DNA of 64,000 nt from Clostridia bacterium (GCA_017543905.1 JAFYFC010000045.1:1-64000), one strand, 5' to 3'. Shown: positions 8,272-20,247, counted from the first letter of the stretch. The notes: a model not told the origin generated them from the sequence alone. Numbers and translations: made by a program.

Positions 8272-9208
8272 TATGTTCTCCCAGCACAGTTCCGATTTCT
8301 ATTTTCCTGCCCGCCAGATAGGCTTTGGCGCTCATCCGCTTTCCACCGGGGAGCTGAAGCTCAAGTATTTCAAGCGTCCCTTGTCCGCAGGCTACTGACA
8401 GGCCGTCCTTTCCAGAAGCTTTTACGACGCTGCCGGGTCTGCATGCGCTTTCCATGTCAAAGCACGCGCTTTTCCATACCTTTAAAACTTCTCCGTTCAG
8501 ATATGTATATGCGCCGGGCCACGGATCGACGCCGCGCACGAGATTGTGTATTTCCGGCGCAGTTTTGTTCCAGTCGATCAGCCCTTCGCTTTTATCCATC
8601 ATCGGCTCATAAGTCGCTTCGGCTTCGTTTTGAGGTATGGGCACTATATTGCCCGCCGCGTATTCCTGCACCGTTTCCTTCAAAAGCGCAGCACCGAGCT
8701 TTGCAAGTCTCTCCGTAAGCTCGCCGGCGGTTTCGTCCGGCTTAATATCCGCAGTTTTCTTAAGCAGGATACAGCCTGTATCAAGACCTGCGTCAGTAAG
8801 CATAGTAGTAACTCCGGTTTCGCTATCTCCCTGCATTATCGCGCGGTTAACCGGTGCGGCGCCTCTGTGCCGCGGCAGAAGAGAAGCGTGTACGTTTATC
8901 GTGCCCAAACGCGGAACCTCGAGTATTTTTTTGCTGAGTATCTGTCCAAACGCGGCCGTCACGCATAAATCCGGCTTTAGCGCACGCAGCGCGTCGAGCC
9001 CTTCCTGCCTGCGAATCTTTTCGAACTGAAAAACGGGGATACCCTTTTCCTCAGCGTAAAGCTTGACTGGCGTTTTTTCTATTTTGTGTCCTCTTCCGAC
9101 GGGTCTGTCAGGCTGAGTAAACACGCCCACTATTTCATGCGGCAGTTCCGTAAGCGCCTTCAGGCTTTCAACCGCAAAATCGGGCGTACCCATGAATACT
9201 ATGCGCAT
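8264..9208 (-). CDS. fmt: methionyl-tRNA formyltransferase
   Basis: This 314-residue enzyme transfers a formyl group from 10-formyl-THF to initiator Met-tRNA. The N-terminal Rossmann fold opens with RIVFMGTPDFAV. The active-site stretch NVHASLLPRHRGAAPVNRAI (Asn, His) and the later TGVT..............GLDTG follow, and the C-terminal OB-like domain holds WPGAYTYLNG. Its ATG follows the def stop with no spacing (TAGATG). The pairing with def is functional: one adds and the other removes the formyl group. Confidence 0.97.
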   Translation of the reverse strand: MRIVFMGTPDFAVESLKALTELPHEIVGVFTQPDRPVGRGHKIEKTPVKLYAEEKGIPVFQFEKIRRQEGLDALRALKPDLCVTAAFGQILSKKILEVPRLGTINVHASLLPRHRGAAPVNRAIMQGDSETGVTTMLTDAGLDTGCILLKKTADIKPDETAGELTERLAKLGAALLKETVQEYAAGNIVPIPQNEAEATYEPMMDKSEGLIDWNKTAPEIHNLVRGVDPWPGAYTYLNGEVLKVWKSACFDMESACRPGSVVKASGKDGLSVACGQGTLEILELQLPGGKRMSAKAYLAGRKIEIGTVLGEHNG

Positions 9209-9676
9209 CTATTGCCCTTGCTCCTTGTCCGTTACGTCCTCTATCATTTTGTCGGTATACAGTATGCCGTCGAGGTGGTCTATCTCGTGACACAGCGCCA
9301 TGGCAAGCAGCCCAGTGCCTGTCAATTCGATCTCGCGTCCTTTCCGGTTGAGGGCACGCACGACGACCTTTTCAGGCCGTTCGACCGTACCGCGCCTTCC
9401 GGGTATCGAAAGGCAACCTTCCGCGTTTACCATGCTGCCTTCGGTGCTTATGATCTCGGGATTGATAAGCTCGAGAAGACCTTCGCCTACGTCTATAACG
9501 ACCATGCGCCTCAAAACTCCGACCTGCGGCGCGGCGAGCCCCACGCCCTCCGAGGCGTACATCGTTTCCGCCATATCGTCAAGCAGCTGCTTTGTGCGTT
9601 TATCGATCTCTTTTATCGGGCGGGATATCTTTCTGAGAGTGTCGTCGCCCACCTTAACTATCTTTCTGGTAGCCAT
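9209..9676 (-). CDS. def: peptide deformylase
   Basis: This 155-residue metalloenzyme removes the N-formyl group from new proteins. All three motifs are present: GVGLAAPQ (44-51), EGCLS (86-90, metal ligand C88) and HEIDH (130-134, two metal ligands and the catalytic Glu). It ends with the codons CAA GGG CAA TAG directly before the fmt ATG. This is a clear example of TAG acting as a true stop in this genome, which matters for reading the amber codon inside priA next door. The gap to priA is 14 bases. Confidence 0.97.
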   Translation of the reverse strand: MATRKIVKVGDDTLRKISRPIKEIDKRTKQLLDDMAETMYASEGVGLAAPQVGVLRRMVVIDVGEGLLELINPEIISTEGSMVNAEGCLSIPGRRGTVERPEKVVVRALNRKGREIELTGTGLLAMALCHEIDHLDGILYTDKMIEDVTDKEQGQ

Positions 9677-9690
9677 ATAGTTTCCCTCCG

Positions 9691-11919
9691 TCAGAACATA
9701 TTGGCAGGATTGATTTCGAAATCTATGTTTACCTTGCGTGTTCCCTGCCCGGATAGTTCTTCCATTATTCTTTCGACAGCGGTCACGTTGCCCGCAGTGT
9801 ATGCTTTAAGAAGTATCTGATACCTGGCTTCCCCGCGCAGACGCTTTATAGGCGCCGGGCCTGGATTAATGCTTAGGATGTCGCGCGTAAGCTTCTGCTC
9901 ATCCAGCTTATCTTTCAGCTCTTTTAACGCCTGTGAGGCGGCGTTTGCCGCTTCATCCGCATCTCCGGAGGAGAACACAAGGCGGCAAAGCGTCGTATAA
10001 GGCGGATAGAGCGATTTTTTTCTGTATGCCGCTTCCATGCTGTAGAACGCTCTGTAGTCCTGCTTAAGCGCGCACTTAATCGCATAATGCTCAGGCGTGT
10101 ATGTTTGTATGACGACCTTGCCTGGCGAATCTGCGCGTCCCGCGCGGCCTGCTACTTGAGTTATCAGCTGAAACGTACGTTCTGCGCTGCGGTAATCAGG
10201 CAGATTGAGCGTCGTATCAGCCGCCACGACGCCTACGAGCGTCACGTCCGGAAAATCGAGTCCTTTGGCAATCATCTGCGTGCCAACGAGTATATCCGCA
10301 TCGCCGCGTCTGAAGGTTTCGAGTATTCTGGCATGGGCGTCTTTTTCGCCTGTAGTATCCATGTCCATGCGGAGTATCCTTCTATCGGGAAACAGCCTGC
10401 GCGCTTCAGCCTCGATTTTCTGCGTCCCGGCTCCGAAGTACTTAATATACCTGCTGCCGCATGAAGGGCACACTGCCGGAGGCTTGCTTGCCGCACCGCA
10501 GTAATGGCATATAAGCAGCTGTTCGTTCTGATGGTAAGTCAGCGCCACGTCGCATTTCTCGCATTTTACCGTATGGCCGCAGGCTCTGCAGGATACGAAC
10601 GTCTAATGACCCCGGCGGTTTATGAAAAGCATCGCCTGCTTGCCGTCATCCATACATTCCCTGAGCGCCCGCTGGAGCTTTGCGGAAAATATGCTTTTGT
10701 TTCCCTCGGCAAGCTCCGTCCGCATATCGGCGATGCAGCATTCAGGCAGAGATCGTCCCAGCACTCTTTGATTAAGCTCCAGCAGCTTCAACCTGTTCTC
10801 AGGCCGTATCTGCGGACGCGTGCGCATAAAGCTCGCTATGGAAGGCGTAGCGCTGCCTAACACCAATACACCTTTGGAAATCCGGATGCGCTCGGCGGCT
10901 ATATCCCTCGCGTCGTATCTTGGATGCTTTTCGGAAATATACGCTCCTTCGTGCTCCTCGTCGATTATGATCGCACCGGGCGCTTCGACCGGCGCGAACA
11001 CAGCCGAACGCGCACCGATCACAACCTTGGCCTCTCCGTTTTTTATGCGCTGCCATTCGTCGTAACGTTCGCCCGGTGAAAGGCGCGAATGCAGCACTGC
11101 CGATAATTCGCCGAAACGTGCGTGAAACCAGCCGACTGTCTGAGGCGTAAGCGCAATCTCCGGCACTAATATTATCGCTGATTTTCCGCGTGCGAGCAGC
11201 TCTCGTATAAGCTTTATATAAACCTCTGTCTTGCCGCTGCCCGTTACTCCGTACAGTAAAAACCGTTCGCCGCTACCGATAGCGTTTACAAGTTCGTTTG
11301 CCGCGCATGACTGTTCCGCGGTGAGAACCGGATCGAAGCAGGATCGTCCGCCTTCGTCTATTGCGGGCGCGCGCCTGACAGCGCTGTCTTTAATGACTAC
11401 AAGCTGTTTTTTTGCAAGTGCCCTGCAAGCGGCGCCTCCGCCGCGGATCGCTTTTTCTATGTCTCCAAGCGGCATAGCGCCTTGCTCGAGCAGTCTGATC
11501 ACCTCTGACTGCAGACCTGCTTTTTTACAGCTGCTTTGCGCTGTTTCGGCGTCTGAAGCCAATTCGGCGATTTTTATCTTCTTTTCGCGTACCTTGCTGC
11601 CGCGCAGCTGCGGCGGTATCATTACCCGCAGCGCGTCAGCCGACGTGCAGGAATACTTCCTGCGCATATAGGCCGCAAGCTCTATGAGTTCTGGCAATAT
11701 GATGCTTTCGGTGACTTTTTCGTTTATCGGTTTCAGCTTTTCCGGGTCGATTTCGCTTGTTTCTGTGATTTCTGCCACAAAGCCTTCTATATGCCTGTGG
11801 CCGAACGGCACGCGCACGAGATCGCCCTCGTTTATCTGCATGTCCTCAGGGATTGAGTAAGTAAAGCACTTATCCACTTCCCTTGAGCTAAGGTCTATAA
11901 TTACTTTTGCGTAGCGCAT
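9691..11919 (-). pseudogene. priA: primosomal helicase PriA, interrupted by an in-frame amber codon
   Basis: PriA restarts stalled replication forks. The first 438 codons give the N-terminal DNA-binding domain and half the helicase (YGVTGSGKTEVY, Walker A; DEEHEGAY, Walker B; FINRRGH). At 10605-10603 a TAG codon follows RRGH. In the same frame translation continues TFVSCRACGHTVKCEKCD (first zinc ligands), a second Cys-rich set (CHYCG, CPSCG), then GTQMIAKGLDFP and QVAGRAGR to a normal TAA. Homologs have Ser, Ala or Asn at the TAG position, so a single base change from TCG would explain it. The whole frame is 742 codons, normal for PriA. No ribosome site precedes the next possible start (GTG at 10548). 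Truncated protein would lack the zinc module and second helicase lobe. A base error, a recent null allele or readthrough are all possible. Confidence 0.9.
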
Positions 11920-13103
11920 GAGAGTTTTGATGTAACGGCATCGAGTATGATATCCGCTGCCTGCCTTTTGGACATAAGGGGATATTCCTGTGCGCCTTCG
12001 TCTGTTATTATCGTGACGATATTCGTATCCCCCGCAAAGCCCGCGCCGGGCTTTGTAACGTCGTTAAGCACTATGATGTCTGCGTTCTTGCGTCTGCGCT
12101 TAGCGTCAGCCTGCGCGGTATTAGCATTGGTTTCTGCCGCAAATGCGACGAATACCTGATCCGGGCGTTTTGTTTTACCGATAGTTTGTGCGATATCGGG
12201 CGTGTTTTTAAGCTTCAGCACCATTCCGTCGCCGCTTTTCTTTATCTTTTCGTTTGAAGCCTCACTGGGCGTGAAGTCGGCAGGTGCGGCTGCCTGAATC
12301 ACTGCGTCGTTTGCTTGCGCGAGCTTTGTAACGCTCTCAAATAAATCCTGCGTCGAAACGATCTTTACCACGTTAATTCCGCTTGGGGCTTCGATGTCTA
12401 CAGGACCGGTGACCAGCGTCACTTCAGCGCCTCTGTCACGCGCCGCCTCGGCTATCGCGTAACCCATGCGCCCGGTGGAACGGTTCGTCAAAAAGCGGAC
12501 CGGATCGAGCATTTCCCGCGTAGGGCCTGCGGTAACGAGTATTTTGCGCTGCTCGAGATCGTTTTGGGGGCACAGGATTTGCTTGGCTGCTTCATATATC
12601 TCTTCCGGCTCGCTCATTCTGCCTATATCTGAGTCTCCGCAGGCAAGAGAACCGCTTGCGGGGCCGATAAAACGATATCCTCTTTGCTTAAGCACCGATA
12701 CGTTTTCCTGAGTCGCCGGATTTTTCCACATCACGGAATTCATGGCAGGCGCAATCAGCACAGGCGCAGGCATTGCCAAAATCGCGGTCGAAACGAGATC
12801 GTCCGCTATTCCGGAGCGTATTTTAGCCAATAAATTGGCTGTCGCAGGGGCAACTATGCACAGATCTGCGAATTTTGCAAGCGATATATGCTCGATCTCC
12901 CATGCATGCGCGAACGAATCGTCATATACCCGCATGCCCGAAAGCGTTTCAAACGTCAGCGGCGCGACGAATTCCTCCGCGTTTTTGGTCATAGCCACGC
13001 GTACCTCGCAGCCTGACTTTTTAAACAGTCTTACGAGCTCGCATACCTTGTATACGGCGATTCCGCCGCTTATGCAAATAACTATACGCCTGGCTTTTAA
13101 CAT
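11901..13103 (-). CDS. coaBC: bifunctional phosphopantothenoylcysteine decarboxylase / synthetase
   Basis: This 400-residue protein catalyses two steps of coenzyme A synthesis. The N-terminal flavoprotein decarboxylase half (CoaC) shows ISGGIAVYK, the EHISL histidine, APATANLLAK and APAMNSVMW. The C-terminal synthetase half (CoaB) begins near 190 with VTAGPTREMLDPVRFLTNRSTG, then AAAPADF and a KKSGDGMVLKLKNTPDI segment. Its end overlaps the priA start by 19 bases, so the two are read as one unit, as in most Firmicutes. Confidence 0.97.
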   Translation of the reverse strand: MLKARRIVICISGGIAVYKVCELVRLFKKSGCEVRVAMTKNAEEFVAPLTFETLSGMRVYDDSFAHAWEIEHISLAKFADLCIVAPATANLLAKIRSGIADDLVSTAILAMPAPVLIAPAMNSVMWKNPATQENVSVLKQRGYRFIGPASGSLACGDSDIGRMSEPEEIYEAAKQILCPQNDLEQRKILVTAGPTREMLDPVRFLTNRSTGRMGYAIAEAARDRGAEVTLVTGPVDIEAPSGINVVKIVSTQDLFESVTKLAQANDAVIQAAAPADFTPSEASNEKIKKSGDGMVLKLKNTPDIAQTIGKTKRPDQVFVAFAAETNANTAQADAKRRRKNADIIVLNDVTKPGAGFAGDTNIVTIITDEGAQEYPLMSKRQAADIILDAVTSKLSCATQK

Positions 13104-13181
13104 ATCATCACCTGTTTTGATATATAAGTAATAGCCGGAGCGCAGTAATTTTACACGCTTCGGCCTGAAGGCGGTTCAGAC

Positions 13182-13394
13182 TCATTCGCCGCTGATCTCG
13201 GGCTTTTTGTATGTTACAAGACCTCTGTTGATCTCTTCTATCGCAACAGTAAGTGGCTTGTTGTTGTCCTTGGGATCGTACAGCGGCTGCTCGCCCTGTA
13301 TAAGCTGTCTTGCGCGTTTTGCTGCTTCAACCGCAAGGGTATAGCGGTTGTCTGTCTTTTTGAGCAATTCCATAATGGGAGGTTCGGTCATCAT
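13182..13394 (-). CDS. rpoZ: RNA polymerase omega subunit
   Basis: This is a 70-residue small subunit that helps assemble the beta' subunit into RNA polymerase. The family pattern is clear: PPIMELLKKTDNRYTLAVEAAKRARQL, a central acidic loop, then KPLTVAIEEINRGLVTY. It lies 15 bases after yicC. In most Firmicutes gmk (guanylate kinase) and often remA stand between these two genes; both are absent here. Confidence 0.93.
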   Translation of the reverse strand: MMTEPPIMELLKKTDNRYTLAVEAAKRARQLIQGEQPLYDPKDNNKPLTVAIEEINRGLVTYKKPEISGE

Positions 13395-13409
13395 ATGCTG
13401 TATACTCCT

Positions 13410-14282
13410 TTATTCTATGTTCTGCAGCTGTTCTCTGAGTTTTTCTATAGCGCTTTTGCAGTCTAACACTGCGTTTGTGATCGCGATGTCCTGCGATTTC
13501 GAGGAAATCGTGTTGACCTCACGGTTCATTTCCTGAACCAGAAAATCCAGACTTCTCCCTATCGGCTCGTTAGATGCGCACTTTTCTCTTGCGTGAACGA
13601 TGTGTGTACGCAGCCTGACCGTTTCTTCGTCTATTGCTGCTTTGTCGGCCATGATCGCGCATTCCTGAGCTATTCGCGCGGGATCGAGCTGCGCGCCGGT
13701 GAGCTCCGTGAGTCGCTCGGTAAGACGCTTTTGATACTCCAGCACCGTTTGGGGATATCTTTCGTCTATGACGTAGGATTTTGCTTCTATCTCGGACAGT
13801 ATGTCAGTCAGCGCGCGCTGCATACTGTTCCCTTCAGTGCTGCGCATGGATATAAGCCTGTCAAGCGCATCGTTCAGAGCTTCCAAAAGCAGTTCTTTCA
13901 GTGCGTTTTCGTCTTCCTCTGCTTCTTTGACTACAAGCACGTCCGGAAAATGCGATATATCGCTTTTTCCGTTGTCTTTATCTATGCCAAGGCTTGCGTT
14001 TATCTGTTCTATAGCTATACCGTACGCCTGAGCGAGATTCACGTCAGCCTGTACGCTGCGCGCGTCGCTTCTCTCGTTCAGATAAGTTACGCTGGCTTCT
14101 ATATGTCCGCGATTGATACGGCTGGATATCGCTTTGCGGGCCGTTTCTTCGAGAAACGCAAATGAACGCGGCATACGCAGACTGATATCCAGAAAACGGT
14201 GATTTACGCTTTTCAGCTCAACCGTGACCGTTCTGCCGTCAACCGTCTTCGTCGCCCTGCCGTAACCCGTCATGGACAGCAC
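13410..14282 (-). CDS. yicC: YicC/YloC-family endoribonuclease
   Basis: This is a 290-residue protein of the YicC family, whose E. coli member is an endoribonuclease acting on RyhB and related RNAs. I place the start at the GTG at 14282, giving MLSMTGYGRA, the standard family start, with AAAGGTGTG upstream. The longer TTG frame from 14303 would run through the ribosome site. The N-terminal half has VELKSVNHRFLDISLRMP, and the C-terminal DUF1732 region has DFLVQEMNREVNTISSKSQD, both typical. It heads the yicC-rpoZ-coaBC-priA part of the run. Confidence 0.93.
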   Translation of the reverse strand: MLSMTGYGRATKTVDGRTVTVELKSVNHRFLDISLRMPRSFAFLEETARKAISSRINRGHIEASVTYLNERSDARSVQADVNLAQAYGIAIEQINASLGIDKDNGKSDISHFPDVLVVKEAEEDENALKELLLEALNDALDRLISMRSTEGNSMQRALTDILSEIEAKSYVIDERYPQTVLEYQKRLTERLTELTGAQLDPARIAQECAIMADKAAIDEETVRLRTHIVHAREKCASNEPIGRSLDFLVQEMNREVNTISSKSQDIAITNAVLDCKSAIEKLREQLQNIE

Positions 14283-14300
14283 GCATATATCACACCTTTC

Positions 14301-14320
14301 CAATCAATATATTATAGCAT
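14301..14320 (-). promoter_or_regulatory. possible promoter -10 element before yicC
   Basis: The 56-base gap between ligA and yicC contains TATAAT on the minus strand (about 14311-14316), with no good -35 box at the usual distance. It could provide extra transcription for the yicC-to-rpe genes, but most expression may come by read-through from ligA. Confidence 0.3.
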
Positions 14321-14338
14321 GTCTGAGCGCGCTTTGTG

Positions 14339-16330
<1,992 letters not shown>

Positions 16331-18535
16331 TTATTCCGCCAAAACCATCGGCGCCATATTCGCATCCACCATCTTTATGCCAAACGCTTCCCCGAAATCC
16401 ACAATAACGATATGCTTGTCTGTTCTTACTTCAGTAACAGTGCCGTAGCCGAAGGATCTGTGTCTCACGCGGTCTCCGGCTTTGAACAGCGTATGGGCGG
16501 GCGGCTGCTTATCTGCGGAAAATCCGCGTGATACGCCGGGAATGTTTATAAGTCCGGGCTTATCAGGATTGTATTTCTGAGTCGGAGAAGAAGGCGTTAA
16601 ACGCAGCGGCCGTTCGAGCGTCCTGCCGTCGCTTAATAGTGCGCGCGGTATTTCTCCCACAAAGCGTGAAATCGGATTTGACTGACGTGAGTTGTAAAGC
16701 ATTCGATTGTAAGCATGACTCAGGAACAGTCTATTTTTGGCGCGGGTTATCCCGACGTACATAAGTCTTCTTTCTTCTTCGAGCTCGTTTTCTTCCGTCA
16801 TTGCACGCATTATCGGGAATATCGTTTCTTCGAGTCCAGTTATAAACACCGCGTCGAATTCGAGTCCCTTTGCCGAATGCACAGTCATCAGCGTTACGCT
16901 TTGAGCGTGTTCGTCGAGCCTGTCCGTGTCCGTTACCAAAGCTACGTTTTCAAGGAAACCGACAAGCCCCTCGGAAGGATTCTGTCTGTCGTATTCGGCG
17001 ATCGCCGAGAGAAATTCCTCGATGTTTTCTACTCTCGAAACGTCCTCCGGGTCCTTGCTGTTTTTATACTGTCCAAGCAGTCCGGTATCGTCCGCCAGCT
17101 CCTTTGCAAAGCTTTCAAGCGGCAAATCCATCATTTTTTCAGCAAGCGCGGTAAGCAGCTCGACAAAACCGCGCAGAGCCGTCTGAGCGCGCGTGCTCAG
17201 ACCCGGACAACTGCCCTCCATGATAATATTGAGCATCGAATCTCCGCGCTGTTCTGCATATGCGCTTATCGCATCGAGCGTCGATGAGCCTATGCCGCGC
17301 TTGGGTTCGTTTATTATGCGCAGCAGAGAAACGTCGTCTGATGGATTTACAAGCAGTCTCAAATAAGCTACGATGTCTTTGATTTCCTTGCGATCGTAGA
17401 ATTTCAGGCCCCCGTAAACGCCGTACTTTATTCCTCGCCTTACCAGCGCTTCTTCGAGCACGCGCGACTGCGCGTTCGTACGGTACAGAACTGCTATGCC
17501 TTTCTCCTCGTAACCGCTGCGCAGCAGCTGTGATATACTGTCGCATACCCACGCAGCCTCTTCTCTTTCGTCTATTGCGTGATGCAGCTGAATCTTGTCG
17601 CCGTCGCCTTTTTCCGTCCACAGGGTTTTTTCGGCGCGCGCGGAGTTATTCGATATGACTGCGTTAGCCGCGTTCAGTATGTTTGAGGTGGATCTGTAGT
17701 TTTCTTCGAGCTTTATTACGCGGCAGCCCTTAAAGTCCTTTTCAAACGAGAGTATGTTTCGTATGTCCGCTCCTCGCCAGCCATATATCGACTGATCGTC
17801 GTCGCCAACTACGCAGACGTTTTGGCTGACTCCGGAAAGCAATCTCACGAACTGGTACTGCGCGACGTTTGTATCCTGATACTCGTCCACCATTATATAG
17901 CGAAACTTGTCGGTATAATGCTCAAGCACCGGCGGGTGATTTGTCAGGAGCTCCAGAGTTTTTACGAGCAAATCGTCAAAATCGAGCGCGTTATTGGCTT
18001 TCAGGTTTTTTTCGTATTCGGTATACAGCTTATAATACGGCTTGCTCCGCGCATCAGAGTTTTCCGCGTACCATTCCTCTGGTGAAAGCATTCTGTTTTT
18101 TGCGTCAGAAATGACTGCGCGTACCACCCGCGGCGGATAGTTTTTGTCGTTTATGTTCAGCTCTTTTATAAGCCGCTTTATAACGACCATTTTATCGTCT
18201 TCGTCGTAAATCGTGAATTCGCGCTTATAGCCGAGCTTTTCTATATCGCGTCTGAGGATGCGCGCGCAGCAGGCGTGAAACGTCATGACCCATGCGTCCT
18301 CCGCTCTTCCGTCGCAGAGTCTGTCCACCCTTTCACGCATTTCGCGCGCGGCTTTATTTGTAAATGTTATTGCAAGTATATTCCACGGCGGCACGCCGTT
18401 TTCAAGCAGCTTAGCCAATCGGTACGTCAGAACGCGCGTCTTTCCCGAGCCCGCGCCTGCGAATATGAGGAGCGGCCCTTCGGTACAATTCACTGCTTCC
18501 AGCTGCTGTGCGTTAAGCTCTTTTTCGTAACTCAT
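16331..18535 (-). CDS. pcrA: UvrD/PcrA-type ATP-dependent DNA helicase
   Basis: This 734-residue superfamily-1 3'-5' helicase works in repair and plasmid-type replication. Motifs are visible in order: Walker A FAGAGSGKT (25-33), AITFTNKAAREM, DEYQDTN (Walker B), VVGDDDQSIYGWRGAD, LEENYRST, and TVHSAKGLEFDAVFI with ITRAKNRL in the second lobe. The C-terminus has the Tudor-like segment (GDRVRHRSFGYGTV) that binds RNA polymerase in PcrA. The start overlaps the preceding HAD gene by 4 bases. Confidence 0.96.
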   Translation of the reverse strand: MSYEKELNAQQLEAVNCTEGPLLIFAGAGSGKTRVLTYRLAKLLENGVPPWNILAITFTNKAAREMRERVDRLCDGRAEDAWVMTFHACCARILRRDIEKLGYKREFTIYDEDDKMVVIKRLIKELNINDKNYPPRVVRAVISDAKNRMLSPEEWYAENSDARSKPYYKLYTEYEKNLKANNALDFDDLLVKTLELLTNHPPVLEHYTDKFRYIMVDEYQDTNVAQYQFVRLLSGVSQNVCVVGDDDQSIYGWRGADIRNILSFEKDFKGCRVIKLEENYRSTSNILNAANAVISNNSARAEKTLWTEKGDGDKIQLHHAIDEREEAAWVCDSISQLLRSGYEEKGIAVLYRTNAQSRVLEEALVRRGIKYGVYGGLKFYDRKEIKDIVAYLRLLVNPSDDVSLLRIINEPKRGIGSSTLDAISAYAEQRGDSMLNIIMEGSCPGLSTRAQTALRGFVELLTALAEKMMDLPLESFAKELADDTGLLGQYKNSKDPEDVSRVENIEEFLSAIAEYDRQNPSEGLVGFLENVALVTDTDRLDEHAQSVTLMTVHSAKGLEFDAVFITGLEETIFPIMRAMTEENELEEERRLMYVGITRAKNRLFLSHAYNRMLYNSRQSNPISRFVGEIPRALLSDGRTLERPLRLTPSSPTQKYNPDKPGLINIPGVSRGFSADKQPPAHTLFKAGDRVRHRSFGYGTVTEVRTDKHIVIVDFGEAFGIKMVDANMAPMVLAE

Positions 18536-19374
18536 GCTTCACCGTCTGCTCCAAGTACGTATTTGTATATAACCTGTCCGACTCCGCCCTGCGTATTCGG
18601 CGGGGCGATTATTTCAGCCTTAGTTTTCAGCGCGTCCACCGCGTTCGCCATCGCCACGGGATGCGCGCTTGCGTTCAGCATACATATATCATTCGTATAA
18701 TCGCCAAACGCCATCGTATCCGAGCGCAAGATACCGAAATGCTCGCAAAGCACTTTAAGCGCATTTCCCTTATCGACGCCGGGCGCCATGGTTTCGACGT
18801 TCTGAGAGCCGGACGACGCGTGCGCTATGCCCATATCGTCGAAGGTCTTCTGCACATACGCTATTGTAGCCGGTTCTTCTGAAAAAGCGACGAATTTATA
18901 AATACCTTCGTTCGGCGCTTTTTTAGGGTCTGTCAGTATCCTGCACTCAGTTACCTGTCTGTTCTCAATATAGCGTGCCAGCGAACGCTTATGCGCCTTG
19001 GGTATCTTCTCGTATCTGAAGGCATAATTCACGTCGCGCGTATATATCTCATAATAAGCCTGCGTATCCCACAGCACGTTATTGACTTTTTCGGCATCAG
19101 GCGCCTTGAAGCAGCTTTCGTAGATGCAGCGTCCTCCCGCACATTCGTCTATGCGCGCGCCGTTTGCGGAAACGATCGCCAAATCCCGGCTTATCTCGCG
19201 CGCTTTTTGCATAAGAAAGCGATAGTTGCGTCCGCTCACCAGCGCCGTGCGTATGCCTCGGCGCGAGCATTCCCTGAGCGCGCGGACGTTTATTTCGGGT
19301 ATCTGCTCGTTAGCGGCGAACAGAGTACCGTCCATATCCATGCAGATAAGCTTTATATTACCAAGAAGCGGCAT
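18532..19374 (-). CDS. HAD-superfamily Cof-type (IIB) phosphatase
   Basis: This is a 280-residue cytoplasmic phosphatase of the Cof/IIB group, which acts on sugar phosphates or flavin-type phosphates. The four HAD motifs are MDMDGTL (nucleophile Asp), SGRN, DKGNAL (Lys) and FGDYTND. The last is normally FGDGxND, so Gly is replaced by Tyr, a mild change. The large cap between motifs 1 and 3 is complete. It lies between the pseudouridine synthase (9-base gap) and pcrA (4-base overlap). The substrate cannot be told from sequence. Confidence 0.88.
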   Translation of the reverse strand: MPLLGNIKLICMDMDGTLFAANEQIPEINVRALRECSRRGIRTALVSGRNYRFLMQKAREISRDLAIVSANGARIDECAGGRCIYESCFKAPDAEKVNNVLWDTQAYYEIYTRDVNYAFRYEKIPKAHKRSLARYIENRQVTECRILTDPKKAPNEGIYKFVAFSEEPATIAYVQKTFDDMGIAHASSGSQNVETMAPGVDKGNALKVLCEHFGILRSDTMAFGDYTNDICMLNASAHPVAMANAVDALKTKAEIIAPPNTQGGVGQVIYKYVLGADGEA

Positions 19375-19383
19375 GCGTGTTCC

Positions 19384-20247
19384 TCATTCGGTACAGACAA
19401 ACTTCATGCCCGCATATTTGCCGGCGGCAGGAGTGTCTTTAATAGTGATCTCTCGGCAGCACAGGTCTATTGCAGCGGCGTTTAACGCCTTGTTGACGCT
19501 GCGGTCGCCATATTTATCGTCGCCTAATAGCGGATGACCGATATGCGCAAGCTGCGCGCGTATCTGATGCGTGCGGCCTGTAGGTATTTCGAGCGTTATA
19601 ACAGATAAAGCGGTTCCGTTCAGTTCAAAAACTTTGTCCACAGTATATATCGTCTCTGCGTATACGCTGTCAGGCGTCGGTTTGTCGTATACCCGTACCT
19701 TAGAGATAACGGGATTTTTTTCGAGATAGTTCCTGAGCGTACCGCTTGTTTTCGGCATTTTTCCGACGACTGTGGCTGCGTATTTTTTTATAAGCCAATG
19801 ATTTCTGAATAAGCCCGTCAGATATTCGTATGCGTCAGGATTTAGCGCTGCGAGCATGACTCCGCGTGTTGCCGTATCCAGCCTGTGCACAAGCTGCACA
19901 TTTGCATATCGGCGTTTCAATCTGTGTAAAACGGTATCATCGCCAATTCCGTATTCGTCAGCGTCTATCGGCAGATATGCCGGTTTTTTAAAAGAAACGA
20001 TGAAGCCGTCTTCGTATATTACGTCTATATCGAAGCTGTAGTCGCCGCTAATATAAACGCATATATTATCTCCCGCTTTTACAAGGTGGTCTGCTGTTGC
20101 CTTTTTGCCGTTTATCCGTATATCCTTTTGCTTTAGCAGTGTTTTCAAACGGTTTTTCCCAATAAAAGGCCATGCGCGTTCGATATATATCTGTGCTTTC
20201 AGGTCTTCTGCTCCCGCCGGCACTGTCGATTCAAGCTTGCTGATCAT
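19384..20247 (-). CDS. RluA-family RNA pseudouridine synthase
   Basis: This 287-residue enzyme isomerises uridine in rRNA or tRNA. An N-terminal S4-like domain (KNRLKTLLKQKDIRINGKKA) is followed by the catalytic domain with QLVHRLDTATRGVMLAA, holding the catalytic Asp in HRLD. The usual HRLDxxTSG reads HRLDTATRG here, so Ser-to-Arg is unusual but outside the catalytic residue. IPTGRTHQIRAQLAHIGHPLLGDDKYG is the standard second half. The target site (RluC, RluD or a relative) cannot be assigned. It overlaps the MFS gene by 17 bases. Confidence 0.9.
   Translation of the reverse strand: MISKLESTVPAGAEDLKAQIYIERAWPFIGKNRLKTLLKQKDIRINGKKATADHLVKAGDNICVYISGDYSFDIDVIYEDGFIVSFKKPAYLPIDADEYGIGDDTVLHRLKRRYANVQLVHRLDTATRGVMLAALNPDAYEYLTGLFRNHWLIKKYAATVVGKMPKTSGTLRNYLEKNPVISKVRVYDKPTPDSVYAETIYTVDKVFELNGTALSVITLEIPTGRTHQIRAQLAHIGHPLLGDDKYGDRSVNKALNAAAIDLCCREITIKDTPAAGKYAGMKFVCTE

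Noticed and set aside
10603..10605. Amber recoding or pyrrolysine as explanation for the priA TAG
   Set aside because: def ends with TAG directly before the fmt ATG at the normal family length, so TAG still works as a stop in this genome.
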